From contig JAQGAU010000269.1 in NCBI GenBank assembly GCA_034698045.1, positions 1 through 32,433 on the forward strand: a DNA stretch of 32,433 nt, given 5' to 3'. The DNA comes from Paramacrobiotus richtersi (Eukaryota > Tardigrada > Eutardigrada > Parachela > Macrobiotidae). The notes beneath the pieces were generated by a model, which saw nothing but the letters and a program-made list of their open reading frames with translations, had not been told where the DNA came from and did no database searches. A program made the position numbers and the translations under genes. Positions 1-10,572 of this stretch are shown here, piece by piece. Numbering within the stretch: the stretch's first letter is position 1; the number at the start of each line of letters is the position of its first letter.

Positions 1-1160
1 GCTAGAGCAGCAGACAAATATTCAGACATCAGACATTTAGGTTAGTGCACGAACTGCTTATTACCACTATATCTGCTGCATTACGTTATGATCATGCTTG
101 ACACATATTCCCCATACAATCAGTACAAAGCTATATTGTGATATATTTCACAATGTCTCTCCTCTGGGGTTAAAACGTCCTCGCTTTTCCACTGGCGGAT
201 AATTCGGTTTCTTTTTCCTTCATTGCTTATGGATTACGGATATATGGCGGTCCCGGTGATGTGTTCGATTTGTTGCTTTGTTGACTTGTGTATTCGGGCG
301 AACTACAAGACGCACATGTAGGCCATTATCATCGCATGATGACGCATGATGCGTTGTACTTGTAATGGGAGATGAGGTTAAATCATGCGATTTGCAACGA
401 GTTATGTTTAGTAATCCTTGGTCAAAGTTGGGTCAGAGTTGGCACCGTCGATTCCGTCGTAGTGCAACCCATAACGGTTCAGGTCTGGTGTACGCATTTT
501 CATTTTTTTTAGCGATAGCCATCCAGGCATAATACGCCTTATTCAAGGCAAGGAGGACTTTATGGTTTTGAGAACTTGCTAAATATTCCTCGACGTAAGG
601 CGAATTGGCGAAGTCAGTTAACGCACATATCGATGAGCATTCAAAAATGATTATGACTGCTGTATATATACGGACGATGAAGTCCGTATTTGCATTTGCA
701 CTCAGCCGAAGTTTCCGCACTTGCTTGTCTTGCCGCTTCCGCAGACGGGGTGACCTTTGTAGTTAGCGTTCATGGAGTGGCTGTTGAGGTTACCGCCGCG
801 ACGATAGAACTCGTCTTAGTGAACGTATGGTCCTCCGGATTTATCGTTAAGTTTTCGTTTTATGCATATTCCAGTATGGTTGGTATGGTTGCAAGGGCAA
901 GTGAGTGCAAAAACAGGGTCGTTAACGAGTGCCTTATGTATGTGCGAAAAGTGATGCGAGGTGACAAATAAGGTGCCAAAAAATGTAAGTCGAGGGAAAA
1001 TACGATTGTGAACTGGACACAGGTGGTATGGTGTGATACGGGAGTGAGTGACAAGGAAGTAATAAACTCGTGACGCAAAAAGGCAAAAGGTGTTCTGTAC
1101 TTAATTCGGTAGGAAAGAGCGAGAATGGGCGCGGATGAACGTGCTGTACTTGTGAGCGTT
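1..1160. other. No gene supported
   Basis: Several frames stay open here. They include 95 codons on the minus strand (433-720) with a hydrophobic segment IYTAVIIIFECSSICAL, and a 169-codon minus frame (860-1369) that runs into repeat A. Neither shows a domain, splice context or a conserved partner, so they are not called. Confidence 0.5.
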
Positions 1161-1389
1161 TTGAGGGAGATCGTTACAGCTCGGCGCTTGTCTAGAATTT
1201 GGCACGTTACCGTTGGGAAAGGCATGGGCAGGACAAAGGTGATCAGCCTTTGCTGTGGAAGTGTGTGAGTGATCAATTCACGAACTTCCCATGCCTGTTT
1301 TATCGATAGGGCGGCAGCGTTTACGGTTCGTATGTCCGGTAGCGTGTATAATGCGCGTGTCATCTTCATTGGGGGTTATCCTTCGTCGT

Positions 1390-2007
1390 CTGTAACCGCT
1401 AAAACCGTCCGGACGGAAAACCTGTCCGCCGGACAGTTTTCCCCCGCCACCGCTAAAACCGTCCGGAGTGCCGAAAAAACGTCCGCCGTAAATTTTGCCC
1501 ACACATTTTTTTCAACTGCACAGTGTGCCCTTGGGTCACCAGCCTCACCCGGACACTTTTCCCCGACCTGTTCTGTAGTGTCCTACGGCCCGGACACTTT
1601 GCCCCGAACTGCTATTTAGTGTCCTGCAGCCCAGACACTTTTCCCCGAACTGTTCTTTAGTGTCCTATAGTCTGCTAGTGTGTCGGGGTTTCAGAACACT
1701 CCGACGGCCGCTACACGCACTGGGGAATAGTGTCCGGATTACAGAACACTGTGGGAAAAGTGTCCGGGTTTTAGAACACTCCGACGGCCGCTGCACGCAC
1801 TGGGGATAAGTGTCCGAGTTACTGATCCCTTCGGGGAAAAGTGTCCGGGTGAGGCTTGTGACCCAAGGGCACACTGTGCAGTTGAAAAAAATGTGTGGGC
1901 AAAATTTACGGCGGACGTTTTTTCGACCCTCCGGACGGTTTTAGCGGTTGCGGGGGAAAATTGTCCGGCGGACAGGTTTTCCGTCCGGACGGTTTTAGCG
2001 GTTACAG
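1390..2007. mobile_element. Foldback (long inverted repeat) element, non-autonomous
   Basis: Two 177-bp arms, 1390-1566 and 1831-2007, are inverted copies of each other with five mismatches by direct comparison (about 97% identity). Each arm begins CTGTAACCGCTAAAACCGTC and holds the phrase CCGCTAAAACCGTCCGGA twice. The centre is made of short repeats with the core CCGGACAC or its complement GTGTCCGG: a tandem array at 1549-1671 with an exact 41-bp period, and reversed, longer units at about 1680-1830. No protein is encoded, so any movement would need enzymes from elsewhere. It sits inside a dispersed repeat whose other copy (17609-18270) lacks it, which shows insertion. A clean target-site duplication could not be fixed; cgtcgtc (1384-1390) and cgttgtc (2015-2021) are a weak candidate. 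The close match of the arms suggests a recent insertion or arm homogenisation. Confidence 0.8.
1549..1671 (+). repeat. 41-bp tandem repeat inside the foldback element
   Basis: Three copies start at 1549, 1590 and 1631, each beginning CCGGACAC (CCAGACAC in the third), followed by TTTTCCCCGAACTGTTCT-type sequence and ending near TAGTGTCCT. The exact 41-bp spacing and few differences indicate a tandem array. Part of the first copy is also the inner end of the left inverted arm. Confidence 0.8.
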
Positions 2008-2652
2008 TTGTAACCGTTGTCTTTGCACGCCACAGTCCGTATATACTTCTTTCAGCAGTTGAGGAACGTATGAAAGGTATTTGTCCGGCATTAAGATTCA
2101 TCGGCAGTGTTATTTCTGCTGATCGTAAAGGTCATAATTTGGCTTGTCCGCAAAAATCATTTTGGCCTGCGTTTCATCAGTGGAGGATTTTCGTTTGTCG
2201 TGACATCATCGGAACTTTTCCATCGAAGGAAGTGAGGCGTAGGATCGAATAGAGTCGGAGCGTGCGGTTCATCTGTAGCGATCTTGCAATCCAGAGGTCA
2301 TGGTGTATGTAGTTGTAACACTGAGAGCTTTGTGGAGGGATGGACAGAGGTTACATCCCATCACAAAAGTGAGAGGTCCCATCCAGCAGTGGTGTTGTAG
2401 AACGCGTAACTTCGAGAAGTGGTGCTGGAGGAGAACTGGCATAGCCCAAAGCTATGCAGCCGCTGGAGCCATCGTTGTAACAGAGGATTGTAGTACTGTA
2501 TTACCTACTTTATTCCAGACTAGTCTGCCTAGTATAATGAGACTAGTTCATTATATACTAGCAGTTGAGACAACAGCATTCCTGGCCGCAGGGCAAGTCA
2601 TCGGACAAGATTCGCACGATGTACGCACGATGGTTAGCACGGTGGTTGCATG

Positions 2653-2672
2653 CATGGTGCATGTACACCATG
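2653..2672. repeat. Short perfect hairpin (7-bp stem)
   Basis: CATGGTG, six bases CATGTA, then CACCATG. It lies in a stretch (2500-2860) where nothing coding is supported. Function unknown. Confidence 0.4.
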
Positions 2673-2864
2673 ACTTTATCGTCGCAGTATTTACTATGCT
2701 CTTCCTCCCGAGCCACGTCGGCGTTCATATTCAAACTCACTTTGCTTTCTCTTTGTGAGGCGGAACTGAGGAGCTTCTTTGGTAGCGCGCATTCTGATGG
2801 AGCCGTCTCTTTCGATAATGCACTTACTACATGGCCAACGTAGACAAATGCAGCGCGCAGTTCG

Positions 2865-3280
2865 TCAAGCGATGACAGCTGAAATCGCGCAACCTGTGCC
2901 TAAATTGATTAGTGATCGACCTTCCGTTTTCATTGCGCAAGAAACGCTGATTAAATAACCCCAAAGCGTCACTTGGAGTGTTAGAAGTGATCGGCAGCTT
3001 TTCTTAGGATAAACAAAGCAATCGTCTTTATAAATCAGTGAGAACATAGGCTTTAGATGACCTAAGAGCTTATCGAAGTGGCTAGAAAACGTCGCCGGTG
3101 CGTTGCAGTACGCAGACTCCATTCGGTTAAGCTGGTACATTTCGCCGGGTAACCCGAGGAGGGCTTTATTAGAAATACCTTCTAGCACGTGTCTTTATGG
3201 CTTTCGTTGATTTACCCAATATGATACCCAGAGAAGCACTCGAGGTTGCTGAATAACGGTTCCGTAAAGAAAATCAAGCA
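2865..3280 (-). mobile_element. Fossil reverse transcriptase, Ty3/gypsy type (A)
   Basis: Minus-strand translation shows the RT order expected for Ty3/gypsy: a piece like the SGYH substrate loop near 3230-3270, then YQLNRMESAYCNAPATF, comparable to the family's F-x-R-M-P-F-G-L-x-N-A-P-A-T-F, and a catalytic-loop segment LIYKDDCFVYPKK near 3015-3040. RT fingers and palm are partly visible; protease, RNase H and integrase are not seen beside it. The copy is broken, with several breaks, and old. No LTRs were recognised. The neighbouring RT piece at 4506-5334 is on the same strand but has the same RT motifs, so it is a different copy. Confidence 0.65.
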
Positions 3281-3289
3281 TTTTTGTCG

Positions 3290-4500
3290 ACGTTACCCAT
3301 ATGGTAGGATAATTATCTGTAACGGTTACTGTGTTCAAATCGTACATGCTTGGTAAAATGCGTGAGCTACCATTTGTGCGTGGGAAGCCGGCACCTGCGT
3401 GCTCAACGATACTATATAAGTATACTGAGTATCCGACAGTATAGACTTACTAAAAATTCAAATACATTGCCGACACGGAAGTACAGCGGGATAGATAAAT
3501 CTTAACGCTTCAATTGCTCCGCAGAGCCCGGCGAAATGTCAGGCGCGGATTTCCTACAGAGCAGGGGAGCATCAAGGGTTGCCTGCAGTATCGGTCGAGA
3601 AATCCTTTAAATAAATTATAATACTAAAAAGTGAATTCGTACATTTGAATCGAAGAATGTTATATGAACTGATTTTCGCTCGAGCATTTAAATAGGTATA
3701 TCCCGATTTGTCCGGTTCATTTGCTGACAGTTTGATAGGAAACTGCAACAATACAACGCGAAACTAGAAGCTTAGATTGCTTACATTCCTTTGTTGTTAT
3801 GGCTGAACTTTTATACATCCCGAAAACGTACGTACGTACGTACATACGTCCACAAGAGCGCTCTAGTTATCATATGTCTATTCTTAGGGCGACGAAGTTA
3901 GTAATTTTGCCATGTCCATTTCAGCAGACTTCAAGGTAAGAAGGTAAGTACTTTATACCTGCCTGCTGCTCCTGTGTTGGCACCTCTTCGTATATGTCCC
4001 GTAGTTATCATATCAACTACATGGAGGATACAGTCAGCCGTGACGTCTATCAGCAGCTGTTCTTCCAGCAGTGGAAATGGATCACTACACAGGAAAAGCA
4101 CTGCGCTAGTACCATGTAGAAGGTGACGCGGGTGAACGAACGCTGTTGCAAGGAACCGGTGAGAACGAGAAAGAAAGCTTGCAACGAGCCTTTGCGTCCG
4201 TTATGTCCGCGTTAACTAGAACGCGCTATCTACATCTGCTCTGCGCATTAAACAACACAACTTTTCGTGATAAAAGTCGTCTGCCGGTAGTACGTTTTTA
4301 GTTTTTGCGAATGCCGGCTTGTGGTCTGTTCAGAACTTAAGTGACGGACAGTTGACGAGATGCGGTAAACCTTACCATTCGGGCCAGATCAGCCATCAGA
4401 CTGCGTGAGCAGCAGTACCGATAAGCAGGATACTTCCAAAGCACACTATCAGCTTAATGTGTTGTAGAGGTAGATCACCTGCGGATCCTTACACAAGACA
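3290..4500. other. No gene supported
   Basis: Apart from the ACGT microsatellite, no frame longer than 60 codons, no recognisable motif and no match to the repeat families in this window. Probably the worn remains of the retroelements on either side. Confidence 0.5.
3825..3848. repeat. ACGT microsatellite
   Basis: About six units of ACGT with one variant unit (ACAT). Self-complementary and alternating purine-pyrimidine. No other feature in the surrounding kilobase. Confidence 0.9.
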
Positions 4501-4505
4501 TCGGC

Positions 4506-5334
4506 TCAGTTGCCATTCTGTCTTAAGCAAAGGTGAGAGAAGTTGCCATAACTAATCCGCGAACACAAGTGGCGAAAGTATTCAACAGTGCTATAGAGGC
4601 CTAACTTCCAATCTACATCTGCGTATGTGCTGCTCGCCAGGAAGCTGATCTGAAAGTTCTTCATGGAGACAATGCCTGCCTTTGGCGAATGGTTGAAATG
4701 AGAAAAGTTCAACAGCGTCTGTCATACGTTGATCGATTAAATATCTCCATCAAATCGTCAGAGGTCGTCAGTCTGTGCAGTTCTCGAATCGTAAGGTGGA
4801 AGCTTTTACACACGTAAGCAGGAAGCGTTGGGCGATAGCAATGCTCATGCCGATCCGCACGTTCCGCTAAAACGAGGGGCCTTCAGATTCTGTTAAATGT
4901 TTAACTTAAAGCCCATTGGCTGCGGCTGCGTGTTCCGCTTCTCCACGTATGCCCACATCCGGCTCTAATGTTCTGCTGTTGGATGATGGATCGTTAACTA
5001 CCCTCGCCGTAGCCCGCGGCGCCTTCAACGGTTCCCAAAATCGTTTCTCTAACTCGTTACTCGGTCGCCCGATTGTCTGGCACGAAAAATAATCATGTTT
5101 GCTGCGATGAAGGTGGGTTGAACACTTTCTCGAGTTCATCATGCGGCAAAAAGTTTCTCGAGCTGTTTTTAGCCCGAATGGCATGGAACTAAACTTGCAG
5201 GTGCCGGCGTGGGTACGAAAGCAAGTAAGAATTCTAGAAGCAGCATCCGTCGGAATGGGCCAGTTGGCACTGGGCCACTGGCTAAACCAGCGATGTAAAA
5301 TACCGCCTTCCTCAGATGCAGTCAAGACAGTCAT
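4506..5334 (-). mobile_element. Fossil reverse transcriptase, Ty3/gypsy type (B), with a nested repeat
   Basis: The 5' part on the minus strand (about 5105-5334) reads TCFRTHAGTCKFSSMPFGLK, the gypsy RT pattern T-F-x-T-x-x-G-x-Y-x-F-x-x-M-P-F-G-L. The 3' part (4506-4712) includes a segment like the connection-domain phrase L-G-x-x-N-Y-Y-R-x-F-I (LGLYSTVEYFRHLCSR). Between them lies dispersed repeat B (4747-5022), which has no place in the family and so looks like an insertion. The element is broken, with several breaks, and old. Its ends and LTRs are not seen. Confidence 0.6.
4747..5022 (+). repeat. Dispersed repeat family B, copy 1
   Basis: Aligns with 8154-8437 in the same orientation from CCATCAAATCGTCAG to GTAGCCCGCGG. 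Conserved blocks include GAAGCGTTGGGCGATAGCA, GATCCGCAC, TTGGCTGCGG, CGCTTCTCCACGTATGCC, CGGCTCTAATG and GGATCGTT. The flanks on either side differ between copies, which places the ends near the stated limits. No terminal inverted repeat, A-rich tail or clear target duplication was found. It interrupts an RT fossil. Confidence 0.8.
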
Positions 5335-5352
5335 CGTTCATTGGTAGAGGAT

Positions 5353-5690
5353 ATGGATCAAACAGAATATCTTCGTTCAATCGGTCATTATCAATCAACA
5401 GCCAAACCATGTTACCGCGATTTGAACAAGAACGGCTACCTGGAATGTTATGACGGATATCTGGATGTACTCAATTAACGATCCTAGCGGTGCATCTTTT
5501 CTTGGCCGAACCACTTATGCGCAAGGATATACCATTTACGCGTTTGACTTAACCCCGGGCACTAGTGAGATTGGGCCAAACTACCACCAAAAACCACGGA
5601 CCGCTGTTATACAAAGCCTGGCGAACTGCAAGCTCGGATGGACGCTCACCCAAACGTGCCTAAACCGAAAGAATTTAGTCTTACGGACAT
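5353..5690 (+). mobile_element. Fossil of a Polinton major capsid protein, C-terminal part
   Basis: The plus strand carries EYLRSIGHYQ near 5365 and then AQGYTIYAFDLTPGTSEIGP at about 5518-5577. The phrase G-Y-x-L-[YF]-x-F-D-L-T-P-[DG] is a hallmark near the C-terminus of Polinton/adintovirus double jelly-roll capsid proteins (often annotated in animal genomes as F54H12.2-like), and a Y-x-R-S piece lies just upstream of it in the family. Nothing convincing of the N-terminal part is adjacent. The fragment is broken and old; no terminal repeats are seen. Confidence 0.6.
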
Positions 5691-5699
5691 ATTTAATAT

Positions 5700-8150
5700 T
5701 GCCCTATTCGAGACTGATCCGTGTTCTTACGCAAAGAAAGAGTGCTAGTATTCGAGCTATGCGAAGCGTGGGGGGTGCCATAAAGGCCCACTTCAACGGC
5801 TACCGTGGTCGTACGCTTAGGAAACACTGTACATCTCAGTGCAGTTGTTATACACACCTCAATGCAGTAGTTATATACTTCACACAGAATCTGTGGGTAT
5901 CCTTCTTGGAGGCGAGAACCACATTGGCATCCACATCTCCCTTAAGGCGTGCTGACGAGTATTAATGGACCAAAATGCACAAAATCTACTACTCTTACTT
6001 TGCGCTATCCGGTACCTCACCGCCTCTATGTTGTAACTGTGAATAATCCTTGCCAATGCGTTAAACGTTAGACGTTTGCTAACCGTAGACTCTCGCCTAG
6101 CCAACGTCGTGCTATGCTATTGGATACAACAACTTGTGCCAAAACCGGAAGTGTTGTAATCGAAAGTGGTAAAATACTATGAGAAAGATCACCCAGTCTC
6201 TAAGAACAATTTACAGGAATGTTTGAAATGTTAAACCTGGGCAAGAAAAAACAAAATCTAATGCAGCCAGTGTATCCTAACTGATGGCTTCGTGTTTCTA
6301 ATATTGAATCCGTGCTCCTTCAGGATGCCTCTGGAGTTCCTCCAAATTTTTAATGTTTTGTCTACAATGCCCGACTTGCCGATATGTGAAGTGTTGCTCA
6401 TGTTTTACTGGTGGGTTTAGCAAATTATTGTGTTTCGACTTAAAAACAGAGTGCTTTCTTTTGTCGGTACCCTGTTGCATTAAAGGCCGGTGACAGTCTT
6501 TTCAACAAAGTGAACAAGCTATGTAGAGTGTTGTTCCTCAAGTTTAGCCCACAGAACAAGTCTCCATAACACCGCAATTTGGGTAACGCGCAGGTGCTTA
6601 CCGAGTAAATAATATTTGCTTTGGTGAGAAATGGATGTTCCGACACGAGAGCCAATACAATGATTATCTTAGCTACGTTTTTCCTATCGGTGTACGACCG
6701 TTTTGATCCTTCCACCTCGTCGTCTGCTTTCATTCCTTATGCGGCTGGGAATTCGTGTACTTATTTGGATCACTAACGATTGTTCTAGGTGCCCACGAAC
6801 CGAGGACTGACGCAACCCAAGTTATTCTGAGAAAGGGACTGATGGCGTTGAGCTGAATTTAATTGCGCGCAGATGACATGCCTAGTACAAAACCGGCACT
6901 TCCTGAGGTTGAACCCTTTCCACAAGTAACCGGAAAGCGTTTCTCGGCAACAATGTTGATGCCGATTATCATATCCCATATCATCAAGCCGAGGTCGCGG
7001 TTGTCAGACGAATGGACACTACAAATTCAGTCGGGCGAAACACCGGAGGATGGCAGTTACGCAGTTGGCACAATTCAGGAGGTCATTCTAGCTTTCTCGT
7101 TGGAAGCACTGGCTGGGTAAGAGGTGATCCCCGCCTTCAAACCGGAGGAAGATCTGTATGTAACCATCCGCGCTGTTAATGTCGAATATTTTTCAAAATT
7201 TAAACCGCTTACACTTCCATACGCCCGATGGTTCGCGGGCACCATTCCGAACTATGAGCCACAACAAGCAAGCTATGAGCCGCTCTTGCATAGTTTAGTA
7301 ACTTATGCATTGGAAGTTCGCCAGATCCGCCCAGTCCACGAGCGAAGGAAACATTGCTGTTTCAGTTTAAAATTCCGATGTCACCGGCGCTCGCTCTTAA
7401 ATGTCGAGCATTTACGCACGGCTTAAAAAGTTACGAGGAATACCAACGTTTGTACAACCATAATTCCATCCTCGTGAAAGCAGCCATCCTCCTATCAGTC
7501 AATTTGCTTTATCCACACCCACCGCGACAGATCTCAAAAATAACATGTTTTTTGTTTTCTTTGTTTGGAAGCTATGCCAACCGGTTTTTTTATTATTCAT
7601 GCAAACACGTTGACTTATGAAACTTTAATCGCTCCTGGAACTCATTACAAATCCACACCACACGCACAAACATTCTTCAGAACGTGAGACGGTGCTTTCA
7701 GTACAACAAAGCCAATATAAATCAATATGACTAAGCCTAGTAAGCATTCAAGCGTCATCTGTCCCGACCTTCGTTATTTTGATCAGAAATCCTATGAAGT
7801 GAAAGCCGAGTAGCCGCAACCCAACACCACCAGGTCGGACCAGACAGAAAATTTGGCGTCTGTTCGTCCCGGAACGCACACTTTCCCGGAGTTTTGGTGT
7901 TTTAATCATATTTGCGCTACTTGCCTTTCATTTTTGTATATTTACATGATGTATTTTGCTATTTTGGACTAATTGCTGTCAACTGTTGGTAGAGTAACTC
8001 AAAAACATAGTGTCATCTCGTTGCTGTGGTGTTGAGTAATGCGGGCATCGTCCGTGGGCGGTAGTTTTCAAAAAGGGAGCAATGTAGAGCCTGTGCACCC
8101 ACAAGACAGATCTTCAGATATGAGTTCGCTACGAGGAGTCAGTTTTGCGT
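5700..8150. other. No gene supported
   Basis: Moderate frames occur at 6440-6733 (minus, 97 codons), 6863-7120 and 7124-7426 (plus, 85 and 100 codons). The last two follow each other closely and read like protein (EEDLYVTIRAVNVEYFSKFK), so an unrecognised old coding region at 6860-7430 is possible. No family is recognised. Confidence 0.4.
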
Positions 8151-8153
8151 GTT

Positions 8154-8437
8154 CCATCAAATCGTCAGATATCGTCAGCCTGAGCAGTTCTCAAATCCTA
8201 AGGTTGAAACTTTTACACACGCAACCGAGAAGCGTTGGGCGATAGCATTGCTGATGAAGATCCGCACATTCCTCTACAACTAGGTGTCTTCAAGTTCAGA
8301 CTCTGTTTACTGTAAAACAATAAGTCCAGATTGGCTGCGGATGCGTGTTTCGCTTCTCCACGTATGCCTTCATCCCGGCTCTAATGCTCTACTATTGGAT
8401 GACGGATCGTTCATTACCCTCGCGGTAGCCCGCGGGG
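8154..8437 (+). repeat. Dispersed repeat family B, copy 2
   Basis: Partner of 4747-5022, a few bases longer, with small indels. Its flanks (GCGTGTT on the left, CTCGCGAAATTAAAC on the right) do not match those of copy 1. No coding content is recognised. Confidence 0.8.
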
Positions 8438-8576
8438 CTCGCGAAATTAAACTACTGACATGTAGAAACAAAAGCCCTGGTTAATGAACATGGCAATCGA
8501 TGTGTTTTAGCTGGATGAAACATGGAAAAAACGTAGAACAACATAATCTCGCCTAACGATGCTTTAACTGTTCAAG

Positions 8577-8860
8577 ATGGGCGCAGCTGATACATTCATA
8601 AAAGTCGGCTTTGTTGGATTGTATGTGGAAAGAGTAGGTTACTGATGTTTTTGCTGGTTCTTTACCTTCCAGGAAAGAATCCACAGCTCCTGAACGATGA
8701 CTCGTTTCTTTTTTACACTTAAAACACATCAGCTCTTTCTTAATTTTCACACCGAAAAGATCGTGCGGATATGTTCGATCAGCTGCTGTAAGAGTTGATA
8801 GTCCAGATCGCGGGGATTGTTGGTCAGGTCGCGGTACATGTTTACAGCTTGATGGATGAC
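8577..8860 (-). pseudogene. Ubiquitin-specific-protease-like fragment
   Basis: Minus strand, about 8577-8770: LFGVKIKKELMCFKCKKETS, and about 40 residues later DFYECISCAHLEQLKHR. Two C-x2-C pairs spaced this way, the first after an L-F-G-x-x-x-x-x-x-x-x-C pattern, resemble the zinc ribbon of the USP/UCH fingers region. Upstream, in a different frame, about 8770-8860 reads YRDLTNNPRDLDYQLLQQLI, which may belong to the same former gene; the two meet in different frames near 8765, consistent with a frameshift or a lost intron. The catalytic Cys and His boxes are not seen. It is therefore a fragment or diverged exon, not a working enzyme. The assignment rests on the Cys pattern and could be chance. 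Confidence 0.35.
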
Positions 8861-8889
8861 TCGGTATGTATAACGGTAAAAGGGCGGCG

Positions 8890-9060
8890 TTTATTCGGCT
8901 CCCTGAGCTACACAGGCCCCAAAAACTGGACAAGCTTAGTCGGGTGGATTGCCATCTGTGGTGCGTCGATGATATTCCGAAATTGGAAAGTCTGCGTGTA
9001 CTGCTTTTAAACGACAACTCATTTTCGAGCTCGATTCGTTGCCGGTAAACTGGCGAATTT
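8890..9060 (+). pseudogene. Leucine-rich-repeat-like fragment
   Basis: One plus-strand frame reads QKLDKLSRVDCHLWCVDDIP followed by KLESLRVLLLNDNSFSSS. The second part fits one LRR unit (I-x-x-L-x-x-L-x-x-L-x-L-x-x-N-x-F) and the first a degraded unit. The frame closes at about 9048 and a single LRR-like unit does not make a gene. A chance match cannot be excluded. Confidence 0.25.
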
Positions 9061-9248
9061 GGATAAACTGCCCCTGGTTAACGTTACTATGGTGCAAATT
9101 GTTTATCAGTCTGTGGTATTGGTGCAAACGCCTATGAGGCATTTGTTGAAACTCCTTTGGATTTCATTGTTGTACATCGTCGAAATATAACAACAGCTTG
9201 TTTTAGGTAGTCCACATATAGCAGGAGCCGGCCCTGACACCATTCACG

Positions 9249-9810
9249 TTGCACTATGTCGAGTTCTGTATGTTTTTTAAGAATATGATTGCATGTCGCC
9301 TCATTCCCAGCGCTATTCTCAGCCGTCTTGACGAGGACTTTCCCGACGAACTACCGTTAATGGTAAATCGCTCAGTGGCTAGCGTTCAACTTCATACGCT
9401 TCTGAATGCTAGTTACAGGTTGATATTTGCGCCCCGTTGTCTTTAGCAACCCGTACTCTCATCCTCGCTGGACAGGCGAATACTGCCGCGGCGGAACCGC
9501 CCCGCGATCGTGATCTGGGCATCCACTGCAGCTATGCCTTGTACGCCGAGCGCATCAAAATTAATCATCCAGGCCTAGGGCTCATAAATGGCAGACGGGA
9601 ATAAGCACTACGTCGATGACGATGGGACTGGCTATTACAATGCGCCTATAGAAATCCAAGATAGGCAACAAACGGCGTTCGTGCCGCCATCACCAGCTTA
9701 GCAGGGGGCGTGTTCCAGTGCGAACGGATGGCACTTCGATTATGTAACGGTCCCGCGACCTTTTGCCGCATAGTAGATAACGTTATTCTTGCGTACAAGC
9801 GATCTACTCA
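9249..9810 (+). mobile_element. Fossil pol segment, Ty3/gypsy type (C)
   Basis: The plus strand shows LDEDFPDELPLMVNRSV and NASYRLIFAP (9330-9435), like the linker before RT in gypsy pol, where an L-P-x...[VP] stretch leads to P-Y-R. Then GYYNAPIEIQDRQQTAFVPP (about 9632-9691), matching the RT phrase G-Y-x-Q-x-x-[IV]-x-x-x-D-x-x-K-T-A-F-V, and a piece with NGPATFCRIVDNV (about 9748-9790), matching N-A-P-A-T-F-Q-R-x-M-D. It is opposite in strand to RT fossils A and B. Broken, several breaks, old. LTRs not seen. Confidence 0.55.
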
Positions 9811-10305
9811 TGTAAGTAATTAACATCCTACTAATTCCTTTATCTAAGATCTAACCTGGCCTTTAGAATGCAGCAGGCGTGTAAAGGCCAAATACGACAA
9901 AATGAACAAGATAAACTACCAAAGCTAGCCGATGGTCAGTCAACTATTGTCTTCCTTCAAAGTTTTTGATACTTTTCAACCGTGAAACATGACCGACACG
10001 ATGGTAAAGTGTAAGACCTGCCAGCGCGAAAACATAAAAATGACATCGTTGATCACATTGTTGCCGAATGTCCGAAGTCAAGCGCAACCATTAACGACAG
10101 GCGCACACGTGTTAGTACCGCAAGGGTGTTATCAGCGGTATTGCGCGCACGCGTCAGTTCAGGTGTGCGAACATTGCCACATTCAAAGCCCTCGACTACA
10201 TCACGCGAGCTTTGGCGGATCAGGCGGATACGCCCTTAGCCAAGTTAGCGTACTGCGAGGACTACTGCCTACAAGTGAAAAGTAAGTTAACAGCGTAACA
10301 GCTAA

Positions 10306-10572
10306 TTAACTAGTAATTGCCTCATTATTATCCCTGTTGTTTTTAGAAAGCGGGCTATATAAGCTGTTCTCGTACCAAGAACTCAAGCACCCCTTACTGG
10401 AGAGAGTGATGACGATTTGCGGACTGTCCTGATGGAAAAGCCACTCATTATAATCCATATCCCCTATTGTTACTGTCGCTTCGAGCTCTGTGCGTGGCTC
10501 TGTTGTCGCATAGCTGTTGGCCCCGGCTGTTGCAGTATATATCTTTATGTTCCTTGTTCGATACTTGCTCAA
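10306..10572 (-). mobile_element. Possible retropepsin-like fossil
   Basis: A minus-strand stretch of 88 codons includes LEATVTIGDMDYNEWLFHQD and PQIVITLSSKG. Its layout resembles a retroelement aspartic protease, with a hydrophobic strand, the active-site loop and a second hydrophobic strand. The match is loose and isolated. An ordinary chance frame is equally plausible. Confidence 0.25.

Larger units (their letters stand above)
1170..2490 (+). repeat. Dispersed repeat family A, copy 1 (split by the foldback)
   Basis: Matches the copy at 17609-18270 in the same orientation. Shared landmarks, in order: CTCGGCGCTT, ACAAAGGTGATCAG, GTGATCAA, CCGGTAGCGTGTAT, GTATATACTTC, CAGCAGTTGAGGAAC, AGGATCGAAT, CCAGAGGTCATGGT, CAGTGGTGTTGTAGA, CTGGAGCCA. 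Landmarks before GGGGG at about 1370 lie left of the foldback and those from about 2030 lie right of it. Similarity is patchy and old. No protein is recognisable in either copy, so the class is unknown; a solo LTR or a non-autonomous DNA element would both fit. Confidence 0.7.

Noticed and set aside
860-1369. A 169-codon open frame on the minus strand
   Set aside because: It runs into dispersed repeat A. The resemblance of its first ~50 residues to a frame at 17619-17816 is explained by DNA-level repeat homology, and no domain is visible.
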